Shown piece after piece: positions 22,040-36,320 of a DNA stretch of 64,000 bases (positions are counted from its first letter, which is position 1; every line of letters begins with the position of its first letter). Below the pieces are notes generated by a model, which worked only from the letters and a program-made list of their open reading frames with translations, searched no databases and had not been told where the DNA came from. The DNA comes from Acheta domesticus (Eukaryota; Arthropoda; Insecta; Orthoptera; Gryllidae): the NCBI GenBank assembly GCA_031308135.1, contig JAHLJT010000631.1:263332925-263396924 (forward strand), read 5' to 3'. A program made the position numbers and the translations under genes.

Positions 22040-23449
22040 CAGTATCTGGTATCGGACTTACCAATGAATTGTAGTTGCTGATAATGTAGATAATGTTATA
22101 CTCTCCTTCAAAAATTCCCAACATCTAATGGCCGTGTTACCTCCATACAGGATATGAACTGTTAATATTGCAATTTTAAAATTATAATCGTCGTAAGAAA
22201 TACTTGAAGGTATTGATGATGCAAATAGTTAACGTTTAGTAAAGCTACACTTTTTACGATTTTTACTAATACGCACAATAATGGACGAAGATCACCTGCA
22301 AGCTGTTCTTCTGGGTTATTCTCTAATCCTAATATACGATCATTCTGAATTAGTTCTGAAAATTCTGCCGCAAAATCGTCTACAACTACAAACTACATCT
22401 ATCCTTTCCCGGATTTGCTTAACACTTCCAAATTTTTCTTCCATAATTTTTGAATATATTAAAACTCGAACCCAGTCTAATTTATGTTCACTTCCACTTC
22501 TGCAATTGCTCTATTAATAGTTTTGTATGCGAATGTAAATAAACATTAAAAGACAACTGTTTTGTATGTTTATCGATATAAGGTATTAGTTATGTTTAAT
22601 AAGAAAAGTTGTGGGTCACATTTATTTGAAAATCGATATTTGTATTTGTTTTGGTATCGGCATTTGTACACTTAGTAACGTAAAAGTGAGAAGTCGAACA
22701 TACGTTCATTCATTCTCCAGCATTACCCAGTTGTTTTCTCCGAATTTACTTGAAATTCTTCAAATTTAATAAGTTCCAAGGCTATAGAGTTCGTAAGCTT
22801 TGCAAATTTATTTTCAAAAATATGGTATTAGGTCTACGGATAAAATAATGAATGAAAATGAAATATCCCTCGCGAGTCACTTCTTAAAATTAACTTCAAT
22901 AGTTCACGTAAATATGTCAACATCAGTGTTGCCAACGCCATGGAAGAGAATGATGGCGTATTGAACGAAAAAAATTCCTTTGAATACTGGAGTTTAATCA
23001 ACGCCACGTACATAAATCTATTTAGGTGGCATTGATTTAATTCCCGGCACGGATGCAACTCACGGATATTGCAGCGCCAAAACACGTTTTTGGAAATTTC
23101 TTTGAATCTTCCCGCTGGACCCGAAAACAAATTATCAGTTCCCTATCAGAAGACCGAGACGCTTCGAATGACACCTCATATGTCTCGATTGGTGCACGGG
23201 AAGTGGTCTAGCCTTCAGTGAAGGAATCACACATCCGAACGCACGCACACTAGAAGAGTTACTCAAATACTGTATAGGGATGTAATTCATGTCTGTAAAT
23301 TTTATTTTATTTATTTGTATTTCGCTTTATTTACGTCAATTCATATGCTAATTGAATTTCTTAACTTATTTTCATCTTTGTAAAGCCGCTGAAGATGAGA
23401 TAGATTATTCCCGAAATACTTGTATGATTGGTTTTTTTGTGGTTTTTTT

Positions 23450-23940
23450 TTTACTAGCTGGTACCCGGCGGGTTGCTGCCGCTGAAGATGGGATTCCTCT
23501 CCCTCTCTTTCCCTCCTCTCTCTCTCTTCCCCTTCTGTATTTTTCCTCCTTTCTCATTTCCCTTCTCTCGGTCTCTCTTTTTCCCGCAATCTCTCTTTTC
23601 CCCCACTCTCTGTCTCTTCCCCCTCTCTGTTTTCTCTCACCCTGTCTCTTTTTCCCTTCTCTCTCTTTCCCCCAATGTCTCACTTTTTCCCCTCTGGCTC
23701 TCTTTCCCCCACCCTCTGTACCACGTTTACCCCACTCTCTGTCTCTTTTTCCCCCAGTCTCTGTCTCTGTTTTCTCCCACTCTTTCTTTTTCCCTCTGTA
23801 TCTCTTTTCTCCTCTTTCTTTTTCCCTCTGGCTCTTATTCGCTGTGTCTATTTCCCCCCGTGTCTCTTTATCCCTCTGTGTCTCTTTTTCCCTCTCTGTC
23901 TCTTTTCCCCCTCTGTGTCTCTTTTTCCCTCTCCTCTCAT
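23450..23940 (+). repeat. pyrimidine minisatellite, about 430 bp
   Basis: After CTAGCTGGTACCCGGCGGG the plus strand is almost pure C/T, built from variants of CTCTNTCTCTTTTTCCC. Long open frames across it (up to 303 codons) are Leu/Ser/Phe-Pro or Glu/Arg-Gly low-complexity artefacts. Confidence 0.9.
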
Positions 23941-25799
23941 CAACTTGCGCCGCCCAATCCTCCTGTCCGCCTCGACCTCGCCCCACGTCACATGCAACGC
24001 TCAGCAACAATAAAGCTCAGATGGATTGGGAATTGCATTTAACTGGAGCGCCATCTAGTGGAGTTACAATAATTGTACTAAACCTATGTCCTTCCCGCAA
24101 ATGTAAGCAAGAAGTTGTAACAGTTTTATCGCATTCCGATGAACGGCACGGCAACTCATTAAGCACGAACCAACAAACATTGATTTTTATATATTTGATT
24201 ATATGCGCACGTTTTCTTGAGCCCCGGAATACCTACCCCCAGTCCTTTTCCAACATTAGTTGAATTATGAACACATTATAGCAACGAACGTTGTAGACAA
24301 AAATCACAAACCAGAAATGTTCGCTCCCGTGTGATAGAAACTATTTTACACCGAAAAACGAACCACAGATTTGATATAAAATTCATTTTGTCAAAATAAC
24401 CGAACTCCTCACTTTTCTCGCAACTACTAAAGCGAGGGCTCAAGAAAATGTGCGCAGATAGTAATTATACTTCGTGGTTGATACTTCTAATTATAGTAAT
24501 CATTATGGATTACCACATTATCTCTGCTGCCACCACAAAATTCAAGTAGAGATCCTTGTAAATTGGCTGGGCTTTATAAAAAGCTTTTAACTGAAAAAAA
24601 TATTATATTTCTGAGATTCTTATTAGAAATATGGGTTCCGTCCTAATTAGTAAAACAATGCAAGAAAAGTGTTTCTTACAGTGAAATAGAAAATAAAATA
24701 AATTCCGCAAGACAAACTCTTAAAGAAATTCGTGTTAAAGATGATCTTTATTTAAGCCTGCAAAGAAAATTACGTAACATACTGGTAACTTGAAACTCAG
24801 GAGGGAGGTGAAAACAAAGAAGTTGAGAAAATAAGAGGACACATTTTTCAAGGTTTAACATGGAGCTGCGCTACTGTATAAATATGTATACTGTGGTACT
24901 AGTCAAGTTCTCCAAACTTGCGCTTTGCCTGTTCTGGAGAAATGAATACGCAAAGTTCTTTCAGTGTTTCTTGTCAACTGCCGTTTGTGAATGAGGTTTC
25001 AGGCGTTGCTCAGAGCCGAAAGAAATAGTTTGATGGTGAAAACTTTACCGTCTCTAATGACAGTTAAAATTAATAAGCCGCTATTCAACTTGTGGGATTC
25101 TTTTACCACCGCAGACAGATGGGCCACAGCCGAACATCATTCGGTAAATCTGTCTTACTCGCTGAAAAGTAGGAAGGAATAGTACCATAATTTTCTTTAT
25201 AGATAACCGAGTATTACACTTACTTTTGTTTGACTTATTTTAATATCAGCTTTTCTTTTAAATAGCAATATTTTCATTACATTTAGTGACAAACCACAGA
25301 TACTTGTAACTTCCCCAATCGTTACAACAGGATAAAGGTAAACCATTATTTTCCCCCCACCCTAACCAACTTTAACGATTTCGCACCCTCTTTGAGATTG
25401 TTGAAACTGTTCATGTGTTACCTTTACAAGAATTAGTTTTGCACTAGTGTTGCTGATGTAATATTTAACTGATAACCCGATGGGTTTGTAATCTGAATAC
25501 AAAATAATAATTTAACATAAAACCAATAAATCGTACGAAACATCCAAAAATAGTACCATCCTACTGCTTTATTGACTTAATGACCAATTCCCTATCCAAG
25601 TGTATGCTCTACTCCAATTACAAGGCAACAAAAAGTGAATGTAGCGAAAATTTAAACTATTCTAATTAATTTCAGTTACCTGGGTTGAGTCTAATGTGGT
25701 TTTGTCATTTTGGGGATTAAGGAAGTATTTCTTGGGAATTCTGGAAGAGGATGCTACAAATTTAAATTCATTTCACGAAACAAAAATTAATGCAGAAAA
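23941..25799. other. no gene recognised; 3' flank of alpha-tubulin
   Basis: AT-rich sequence with no recognisable repeat or coding exon. Confidence 0.3.
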
Positions 25800-25805
25800 T
25801 TTATT
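25800..25805 (-). terminator. alpha-tubulin polyadenylation signal
   Basis: AATAAA on the minus strand, about 66 nt past the alpha-tubulin stop codon. It is the first canonical hexamer after the stop and implies a short 3' UTR. Confidence 0.7.
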
Positions 25806-25870
25806 CACACCAATTTCAGGAGAGATGAAAACATTCAAGAATCGGGGTTAATATAAGAAATTTGGCATTT

Positions 25871-27309
<1,439 letters not shown>

Positions 27310-29116
27310 TCAAATGTTCAGGAATTCTTCGACATACTCTGTTCAACGCTCAGTTTCCACTAAAACAACTTTTGTGATTGACTCTTGTGTGACGTAAGGA
27401 CAAGTGTGACGTTTCTGTAGAAGCTTTCAATCAAAACGCAAAAATTTATTAAGACTTTTCGCTGATTTGCCACTAGTAAACGAAACTATTGAGCATCGCG
27501 CAGCCTACTTTCCTTCCCGTCGCTTGAGTCCAATTACACAGTTCAATTGCTTTTTTTATTTGCATTAACTTTTCTTTGTAAAAAAATGTATTCCTTACTT
27601 TTGTCCAAAAATATACAATTTTCACCTTTTGGCATGTTTGTGTGTATCTGAAATGCAAATTTTTGCATAGAATGTATTCTTTCAACCCAACTTTTGAGTG
27701 CATGTTGCGGCTCAGCTATTCGAAATGTCGACGGAGATCATTAGACAATATGCTTAAAATCATCTTAAGATCTTATTTACAAGTTTCGTTGTTTCCTCCC
27801 GGTTACCTTTTATAAGAAGGCGGTAATAAATTAACTTCATATTAAAATCGTAGAATATTAATAAACTAATTAAATTACTAGAGTTTTTTAGTTTGATCTC
27901 TAGAATCTCAAATTAGTAGAGTGTATGATGTGCTATAAATAACCCATCAACAAGTTGAAATTAAAATATAGATACTGCGTCAGAATACAAATCTGAAAAC
28001 TAATGCAGCGTTTGTATCTAGAACTGATAAGAAAATATTCGCCAAGAAATATGTATACCAATCGAATTGCACAGTTTTGACAATGCTGTGCTGGCAACAA
28101 TGCGTTGCTTGCTTACGTATGTATAATTTGCTGCGAATACTGTAACAGTCAAATATATCCCAGTTTGTTTCGTTTGTTAAAGTAAGAGATGATTTCCGCT
28201 CCTGACTATCGAAATGAATACAGATATGCATCACAGTCGCTTTGTTTGAATAGGACGTCTTCAATAGCCGAGGTGCTAGTAGCACAAATATTGCAATATT
28301 TTTAAATTACGTAGGGGTTTCCAATTGTGCGAGAAAGTATGAGCTGTGGCACCATTCGTTTTTTTTAAATTATTTGTTTGATAGTCACAAGTGAAAGAGG
28401 TTCATTAAGGACTTGCGTAATATGTTAAAAGTTCAATTTTCAGCACTAGACTAAAAGCGAAATTATGCTCAAGTGTTCAGATAAATTTGTGAATGCTACC
28501 GAGAAAAAACAATTTCGTCTGACAGCGTCAACTACTATTGACCCTAAAGTATCATTAAATGATACTTATTTCATTCTTTATTCTCGAATAAAGATAAAAT
28601 ATACAGTTGATTCGCGTAGTTCCGGTCGAGAGGTGCCGATTGCAATAGTTTTCTTGTTAAAATAATTTTCGAACAATATGACAATTATTGTAATATTCAA
28701 TTACTTAAACGCTGATATTAAACTGGCATCATGAAGGATGGAGGGAAGATGGCGTGCACTGACACCGACATGGCGAAAAAAAAAAAAAAAAAAAAAAAAA
28801 AAGAAAGAAGGGAAACTAAAATACTTTCGAACAAATCTTTAAACTAGTGGTTCTTCATCAACATAATATCAATTTTGGAGAAAAATTTGAACGGTTTAGG
28901 CGCTAAAGTTGACAGGAGCGTGGTCTACAAAAACACTTTCTCAGAAGCTACTTGTGCGTACGTATGTTACGTGTACATTATAGGTCAACTGGGTCATCTA
29001 AATTATAAACTGAGAAGATACGATCAATCTTATTATTCGGAGTAATTGGCGCGCCATTTCTTGAATGCCTACATTGGTCACTATTTTCTTACCAGTATTA
29101 TCAAGTCGATAGTGGT

Positions 29117-29238
29117 ATTACAGAAGGAGACAGACTCTCGTCTTTCTTAGTTAGTTTTCTAATTTCTTTGGTCTGGGCAAGCATTTTGGATTTGCCTCAC
29201 CCTCTTCCGAGCTGACGTCTGTCGCCGCCCAAGACATT
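29117..29238 (-). repeat. noncoding family 3' terminal fragment, minus strand
   Basis: Minus-strand 3' segment with the GGCGGCGACAGACGTCAGCT and GAAATTAGAAAACTAA phrases. It abuts the complete copy at 29239, so two copies meet head to head. Confidence 0.5.
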
Positions 29239-29527
29239 TTTACTTTCTCGCTTCTACTTACGCAGTAAAAAAGAAAGGTATGTCGTGCTGCGGAGAAAAA
29301 GTAGCGTATTTCCGGCAGAAAAACTCTTATTGGCGGGCCCTGATCACGAAGAAGTGGATAAATCCAGTTAAATTTATGAAAAAAATATTCTAAAACGTGG
29401 TGTAGCCAGAATCCACGTTTCGTGGGTTCCTGATACCAAAAAACTTTATTGTTAGTACCGCATAAATTTCAATATTACGTAGCGGTTTCCAATGCGAGAA
29501 AGTAGGTGCTGTTTCAGCACCACTAGT
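29239..29527 (+). repeat. compact complete copy of the noncoding family
   Basis: It starts TTTACTTTCTCGC and ends GCGAGAAAGTA, followed by the hairpin GGTGCTG-TTT-CAGCACC (29505-29521), then A and CTAG (29523-29526). The 5' TACTTTCTCG and 3' CGAGAAAGTA are inverted copies of each other. It lies in tubulin intron 1. Confidence 0.7.
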
Positions 29528-29859
29528 TTGAAAATAAGAATTTTGGAATAATTTGTTCTTTAAATAAAGGCAGTTTAAAAAATTCTCACAACTGGTTCCT
29601 AATGTTTTCTTTAGTTGTTTTTTCTCGAATAGAGAAGTACGGTTATAAAAACGGTGCAAGTTCCATTTTCGTTAAACGTTCTTTATTTTCTGAAATTGTT
29701 CAAGTTAAATTGATGATGGAATGACACAGAAAGGGGAGGTCAAAGGAAGAAGTGGTGAATATCGTAGTGATAATTGGAAAGAATGAACACTAAGACATGA
29801 CACTGAAAAAAATTGAACATCCCATGAAGCGTCAAAAATACGTAGAATTTTTCTTATCA

Positions 29860-30300
29860 TATACGTACAATATATACGGAGTAAAAAACGTTGTGTAGAG
29901 AAAGTTATGAAATGCTACGGAGAATCGATTTCCAGATTTCAATGGAAATACAAGATTTGGGAATGCCAGATACCGAAAAAAACTTTTTTCCCAGAACGTC
30001 CTTACGTCCGTGAACCCCAAGCTCCTAAACCATTTGTATGATTTCTTTTTAGAATAAACATTCACATCTGGCTTTGATTCTGAAAAAAAACAGACTTTGA
30101 ATTTTGAGGTATTTTACTTACCCCCCCCCCGCAGCTCATTTTTGAAAATTCTCAAAAATGGCTCCAATTTTTTCTTTGAATTGCTTTTAAGATTGGAGGG
30201 AAATAAACTTAAAAATAGCATAGGTCCGATTTTCACAGTAAATATTAAATTTTGTAAAATTTCTAAAGTTCGAATTTATTTGGCGTCTTCCTACAACTAT
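29860..30300 (+). repeat. noncoding family copy without 3' end
   Basis: A GTACAATATATACGGAGTAA start leads to AGTTATGAAATGCTACGG, ACGTCCTTACGTCCGTGAAC and body sequence. It is cut off where the foldback MITE at 30301 begins. Confidence 0.55.
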
Positions 30301-30524
30301 ACTTTGAGTTTTATAACCTGACTCTTCAAGCCTTGTCTTCACGATGGATGTCTTACGGCATTTTGCGTCTTTCTTGATCGCCGCTAGACATCGCATGATA
30401 GCATGTACTGCTTGATACGGTCGCGATAATGCGACATCTAGCGGCACTACGGAGAAAGACGCGAAATGCCGTGAGATATTCCATCGTAAAGACAGGGCTT
30501 TAGGTGCGTTAGAAAACCCCAAGT
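30301..30524. mobile_element. foldback MITE, same family as 16312
   Basis: It shares GTCTTCACGATGG, the GGCATTT(T/C)GCGTCTTTCT block and the GACATC...GATGTC centre with the 16.3-kb copy. It sits in tubulin intron 1 and truncates a noncoding-family copy. Confidence 0.75.
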
Positions 30525-31269
30525 ATACAATAGTGGCCGTTGCTCAAGAAGGGAGGAATTCCCTCTTCACACGTTTTCTCCTTCAGAATTGAATTACCAA
30601 ATAAAATATTTAGTCGGCATGTGAATAGTAAAAGATGCATATATGATTTAATTTTAACTTTATATAACATTTTTTAAGCGTACCAACTTTTGCTCGTTGC
30701 ATAGAGAGCGAGAAGTGTTGAGAAATACTGAGTGACAATTTTCAACGAAAAGTAAGACGAAGGTGTAATTTAAATAAACGATACAGTATATTAAAAATGC
30801 TTCATATACGTTTCAATGATTTGATAATTTTGGTATATGGCTGTGTTAAAAATTCTAGCTTGTATCGTGACGCAAACAGATGCCTGAACCTCATTGGCTG
30901 GGATGCGATGCGCGAAAGCTCACGTCTTTCCATCATGCCTTGAATGAAGGTAAAAGTCCATTTATGTCCCAAAATGTCCATTTACTCGTTTCGTTAGTCT
31001 ATTTCTAGTTATTCCCACTTTTCTGTAAGCAAAAATTTAGAAGTTATCTATAAAATTAATATTTTGTTAATATTTTCGCATGTCTGGTATGAATTGATTT
31101 TACATTTGTTCTTATGAATTTTAATAAGTTTTCAAATTCATCACGACAACCGCAGTTCAATTGTTCTAATAAAAACCGCAAGTGCGAAATTACCTGAGTT
31201 AGTTTAAGGAAGGCTCTAGAGAGGGGGAGGGGTGTGCAGTCGCCATTTTGAAGCCGTAATGAAACTTAA

Positions 31270-31303
31270 TATGGTATAGTATGGTATGGTATGGTATGGT
31301 ATA
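31270..31303. repeat. (TATGG)n pentanucleotide repeat
   Basis: About seven units, two with an A in place of the last G, in tubulin intron 1. Confidence 0.9.
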
Positions 31304-32178
31304 GAAAATACAAATTTCAAAATTTAAATTTTATATATTAAAAATCCAATTTTTCGTTATTTTGTTTTCCCAATAATTGTTTTCCTCTCAACCACAAAAA
31401 ATACCACTTAAAGAAGTAAAATGCCCAATCTGGAAAACCTGATGCTGTTCCACGATGGCCTGGCAAAGGCGTCCTTGTAATTGTTATCCGCCCTGGCACA
31501 ACCGAGTGTGAGAGAAAATTTTTCTTTCTAGGAAAAAAAGGATTGGTGAAAGGGACCATGAAATAATCTTTAATTTGAAAGATTTTAATAATGCGCAGTG
31601 CCATTCTGTAATATTGGGCAAGGTACCTACTTGGCAACTAGAAAACTGGTTATTAACTTTGAGATAATACAAGTTGACATTCAAGGGCAACTTACGAATG
31701 GCAGAATTGTGGAAATTAGTAAGCTGTTCCAAACCACAATTTCTGACCATTTGTCATTAACAACTTTGTGACCGAAAAAAAATCCTTAGAATTATTTGAA
31801 TACTGCCACATTCTTTCTTAAGCAAGTATGGTCCCAAATTGAAGATTGCATTGCAAGAAACAATCATCCACATTAACTAAAGTGGATATCTCCTCTTCTG
31901 AATGAGGCAATAAGCAACGTTGCAACAGCCAAGTGGCTCTCGTCCTTGAACACACCACACAATTAATGAAGGCTGAGGCGGCGAAGAGGACGGGAGGCAG
32001 CCGGGACAACGTTTCTTAGGAGCAGACTTAATTGAGGCGCAGTTTTTTTTTCTTCTTTTTTTCAGAACATAAAAATATTTTCTTTTACTGTAAATTAGCC
32101 GCTATAATACTTACTACACACGGTCAAAAATGTCATCATTTTGTAACAATTTTTAATTAGTTGCTAAAATACACTAAA

Positions 32179-33335
32179 CTAGTGATGCTAAACAGCACGT
32201 ACTTTCTCGCAATATTGCTAGTAGCTATGTAATATGACAATTTCTCTCCTACTTCAATTATTTGAAAAATTCTTAAACAAACGAAATGTGAAAAATACAC
32301 ATTTTTTTTAATTCGATCGTTTAAACAAAAATAGCTTTATGCCATTGAATTCAGTGTATCCACGTTGTACATAAATCTACCAATGATGCGCGACGCGTAT
32401 TTTAGCCTACATAAAATTAGTTTATATTCACGCGAATGAACTGCGGCCGTCATTATCGTTATGTTATTAGTGAGGTGTTACAACAAGGTGTTGCAACATG
32501 CAACAATGACCGCTAATTCACATGGGATACATTTTGCGAATTAGCATTGTTGATACCCCTGGCAAGAAAATTAAAATGGATACAATATAATAATTAAATA
32601 TAATGTTATATTTTCATCAAAGTTACTCTGTTTATACGCAATTTGCTCTCCATTCCCACATCTTATTACGCAAAGAGAAATCATCTATTCGTTTTCATCT
32701 TTGAATCAATTAAAGGACGCAATTTAAAATAGGTTTTAAATAAATTATAAAAGATTAATTTGTAAACGTGTAACAAAAGTTCGAATGTAAGAAACGAACA
32801 AAAATGTTTTATTTATTTTTATTTATTTACGTCAAAAACAGTCAAAAACTGCGTGTGACGAGCTATGGGGAGAAGTGAATTTTGTGCACGAAATTATATA
32901 CAAATTGAAATGAAATGCGTGAAATTATATACAAATTCTAGTAGCTTACGAAGCATTACGCCAACAAATTTTGAAATTTTACAATTTTCGAAAAATCAGG
33001 GTTGTCAACCAACAGTTGTATGGAGGTTTTTAAGTAATTATGAGGACTTTTTCTGTGGCAAGATTGTCAATGACAAGTGGTCAGAAAGTGTGGTTTGGAA
33101 CAGTTTACTAATAACTTTCTGTTTTTTGGTAAGGAGCCACAAAACATGGATTCTGGCTACAACACGCGTTGGAGAATTTTTTTCTACATTTAGCATCTCG
33201 ATTTATCCACTTTATCGTTACTAGAGCCCGGCAATAAGAGTTTTTCTCGCAGCCGAAAATTAGCCGGTTTTTTTTTTCGCGCAGCGTTACATAACTTTCT
33301 CTTCTTAAGAAGTTCCTTCTTAAGCACGAAAAAGT
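32179..33335 (-). repeat. noncoding family copy, minus strand, both ends visible
   Basis: On the minus strand it starts near 33335 (TTACTTTTTCGTGC), passes GTTATGTAACGCTGCGCG and a GGATTCTGGCTACAACACGC block near 33150. It ends GCGAGAAAGTACGTGCTG, loop, AGCATCACTAG at 32179. The middle is diverged and may hold other insertions. It lies in tubulin intron 1. Confidence 0.55.
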
Positions 33336-34698
33336 AATTATAAATATTCAAATAAAATTTCAATTCAATAAAATTCAATAAAAATATGGGGGGGGGAAGT
33401 TTAACTTTATCTGAAATATATTAACTTTTGTGCGAAAATACACACTTAGATGCTATGTATATAATTATAAAAGTTAATATAGTTAAAAACTATTTCACTA
33501 TTAAAATTCAGTAAAGTAGTATAAGTTTATTAGTTGCCAGTTAATATTATACCGTAGTTAAATATTATAGTATATTAATACATAGAGAATAAAATATAAA
33601 CGAGTGAAACCTTTGAAAAAAGAGACCCCTATTGATCTATTGCCGCAGGGCTCTTGTTTTCTCTGCGAGCCCTTGAATGACAAACGCATCATGGAGATCT
33701 ATAAAAAACGTACGAATATTGAGTGTTCTAATATACTCCAGTTGTTCCGTAGACAACTGTTGTGGTGAATCAGGCGAGAGTAGAGCATTTTTCATGCTAA
33801 GTAGTATAGCGTATAATAATTGGATAGCAAATACAGTGCAATATTATAAAACCGTGTTCAAACGACCCAACATTTATTATAGACAATAATAAAAACACGT
33901 ATACATCAAGTGATTTAATAAATATTGGTCTTCCGCACTAATTGTTTTAAATTTCTGTAATGCCCGTGAAAAGAAATTGCGCTGCCATAGTAAAAGAAGC
34001 CATGGCAAAACTATAAGTGCCGGAGAGGTGACAGAAGAAGAAGTAATGCACCTAAAGTTCAATCTAATGAACGTAATGAAGTAAGTGATATTTCACAAGC
34101 AACTGGAACTATATTACACTGTCATTCATACAATGAAGCCATTTGGTTTACGAGTAGTTATATTTATAAGAAGTCTATTCAGTTATTCCGATTGGTTTTC
34201 CGCGTTCCGGAAACTGCTTTACGGCAGGCAGTCTAGTGATCATCCGCCTCTACTCACAAGTGTCACTCCAATTATTTTAATCGAACTGCAGAAACTGAAA
34301 CCCACAGTCGAGTGACTCACGCGGCTTGCTTGGAAGCCTACGAAGAGATGGAAGGGGAACTTGCGTGACCAGTCGTCGAAAAATCGATAACAAGCCACGC
34401 CCTAATCCACCTCGTTACTATGTTGCTGCCGGCAATGGCAACGAAAATAATTCTACTCTTAAGGGGATTCTTAATCACGTTTGTAATGTGCAAAAAACAT
34501 TATACTACATACACTCTAGAAACTACATGTTCAATAGCTAACCCAGCATTACTATTACAATACATTTTACTGCGAATCGTCCCTTACCTTTCGCCGCTTA
34601 CAAATACTAGAATGAATATTTTCCGATTCTTTGAAATTACATCCATTACACCAAAAAGAGATATTATTTCTTCAGAATTATTATTTGAAGACACTTAC

Positions 34699-34797
34699 CA
34701 TCCTGAAGATTCGAGAAGACTAGAAATAATGTACTTTTCTTAAAGGTGATACTCCGGAGAATGCCGTCAAGTGGTTCTCCCGAGCGATCGACTGACT
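34699..34797 (-). other. alpha-tubulin first exon: 5' UTR plus initiator ATG
   Basis: The coding sequence at 27294 lacks its start codon. On the minus strand at 34701-34699 an ATG is followed directly by a consensus donor GTAAGTGT (from 34698). The ATG has A at -3. Animal alpha-tubulin genes commonly have an intron right after the first codon, and the acceptor at 27295 is in the matching phase. The predicted 5' UTR is about 92-96 nt, from an initiator near 34797/34793. The resulting intron 1 is 34698-27295 (7,404 nt). The link is inferred from splice signals, phase and the promoter; RNA reads across 34699/27294 would settle it. Confidence 0.75.
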
Positions 34798-34890
34798 GAA
34801 CAGCAAGCGCAGCTCGCTTATATGTAGCTTCACTGAAATTCCCCTCCCTCGTCGGTTACAGCCTTCACAAAGACTCTCTCCCATTGGTTG
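34783..34890 (-). promoter_or_regulatory. alpha-tubulin core promoter: CCAAT, TATA and TCAGT initiators
   Basis: Reading the minus strand, CCAAT lies at 34887-34883, CATATAAG at 34824-34817, and two TCAGT initiators at 34799-34795 and 34795-34791. The first T of TATAAG is 25-29 nt upstream of the initiator A, and the CCAAT is about 90 nt upstream of it. TCAGT is the arthropod initiator consensus. The spacing and the ATG-donor exon that follows support a real promoter. Confidence 0.7.
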
Positions 34891-36320
34891 ACGCGTGAGA
34901 AGTTCTGGCAATGATTCACATCACTGTGCCAGTTTGCACAGCTTATTGTAATTTCATTAGATTGAAATGTCATAAATTCAAACATTTTCAATAAAATGCA
35001 ACTGAATAACAATACTTTTAAAAGAACTGAACACAACCGTTGACAAGTTCGGAATCCATGCTGTGGAACAGCGATCAATACATGTAGGATGGCAAAGGGA
35101 GTGGCAAGAGTACAGGCGATCCCATGCATGACCTTGATTTTACAGGGGGAAAGCAAAACCGACTTCATCATCAAACACATTTAAAACATTTACAAATCAC
35201 ATTTATAAAACAAAATTTAATGTTTCCTTGCTTGGATTAATTATATTTTTAAACCTTTGCTTGTTTTAATCTGCAATTAATCTTGGATAAGACATTATTT
35301 CCCTTTCTGTAATTTAAACATTCTCAAACTCCATTTCATGTCCCATTTGGTACCTTTTTTATATTACTGAAAAAGCAAATCTTGACAAAAAAGAATTCAA
35401 TGAAATTTATTTATATCTTGAGAAAAAGTTATTAAAATGGACATTTAATAACTTCAAAATATTTTTTGAAATGTACTACAGGTGAGCTTGTAAGGTTTAT
35501 AATGTGTACGAATTTATTTATGTTTCAGAATGTAAAGTTTTGAAATCTTTTGAAGTAGTTTAAATTGGTTTTATTTTTTGTTGCAATATAGAACCTGAAG
35601 ATGAGATGGAAAAACATCCAGAAACGTTATCCTTATAAAATCGTTTTGTACAAATTTAATAAGAAGAGAAGAAAAAAATAATCGTCTTTAGATATTAGCC
35701 TAAGATAATATATATTTCAAAAAGAACTATAAGACAAATATAAATAAAATTATTATCAATGGATTCAAAGTCAGAATGTCGAAGTACACGACACTGCCAA
35801 GTGAGAATTAACGTAAATTAAGAGATTTAGTGCAGTTTTGACTCCTGGGATCTAGTTTCTTCAGATAATTTCAAAATTCACTGAACACTCTTGTTGCATT
35901 TCACCACAAACAGAGCTGAAAAAAAACACAAATTGGTATTGAATTAATGGTTCAAATGAAGATTGCAAATTAGTATCGAAAGTTCTATATTTCTTTGTAC
36001 AATGGACGAACATTTAATTTTAAAATTAACAAGGGTACAGAACAATTCTATTTTAATTTCAGTTTCAAATTCGAGTGGCGCAACATCAGCCAAAACGATC
36101 AGTAAATATCATTCAAAGTGAAAATCCTGTTCAGCCGCAAGCTTTGTTCGCAAATGGCGAACGGACGTTTTGCCGTACCACTTTTTCGGCATCAAGGTCC
36201 CACAAAACGTGGATTCTGACTATCCAACGTTTTAGAGGAAGTATGATTGATTGATTTATGATTCCGAGCGTGTCAACTGCTATGGTCATTAGTTCCGTAA
36301 GTATGGTGCATATTTTTTAC
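34891..36320. other. upstream flank of the alpha-tubulin promoter
   Basis: A 116-codon minus-strand frame (35180-34830) runs into the promoter and has no recognisable domain. A CCTGAAGATGA...CAGAAACGT string is at 35592-35627. Otherwise nothing identified. Confidence 0.35.

Larger units (their letters stand above)
18890..23449. other. gene-free stretch with local tandem duplications
   Basis: Holds the tandem units at 19.39-19.71, 20.17-20.39 and 21.30-21.45 kb and the MITE at 21.88 kb. A doubled GTCGCTGCTACGTTAAC lies at about 20730-20765. CTGAAGATGA...CGAAACG strings are near 21540 and, partially, 23388. No exon is supported. Confidence 0.4.

Noticed and set aside
23352..24263. 303-codon open frame, and overlapping 189-, 112- and 201-codon frames
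   Set aside because: All lie on the pyrimidine minisatellite. Composition is Leu/Ser/Phe/Pro or Glu/Arg/Lys/Gly low complexity in every frame, so absence of stops is a by-product of the repeat.
34830..35180. 116-codon minus-strand frame upstream of alpha-tubulin
   Set aside because: It overlaps the CCAAT/TATA promoter region, has no recognisable domain and no splice context.
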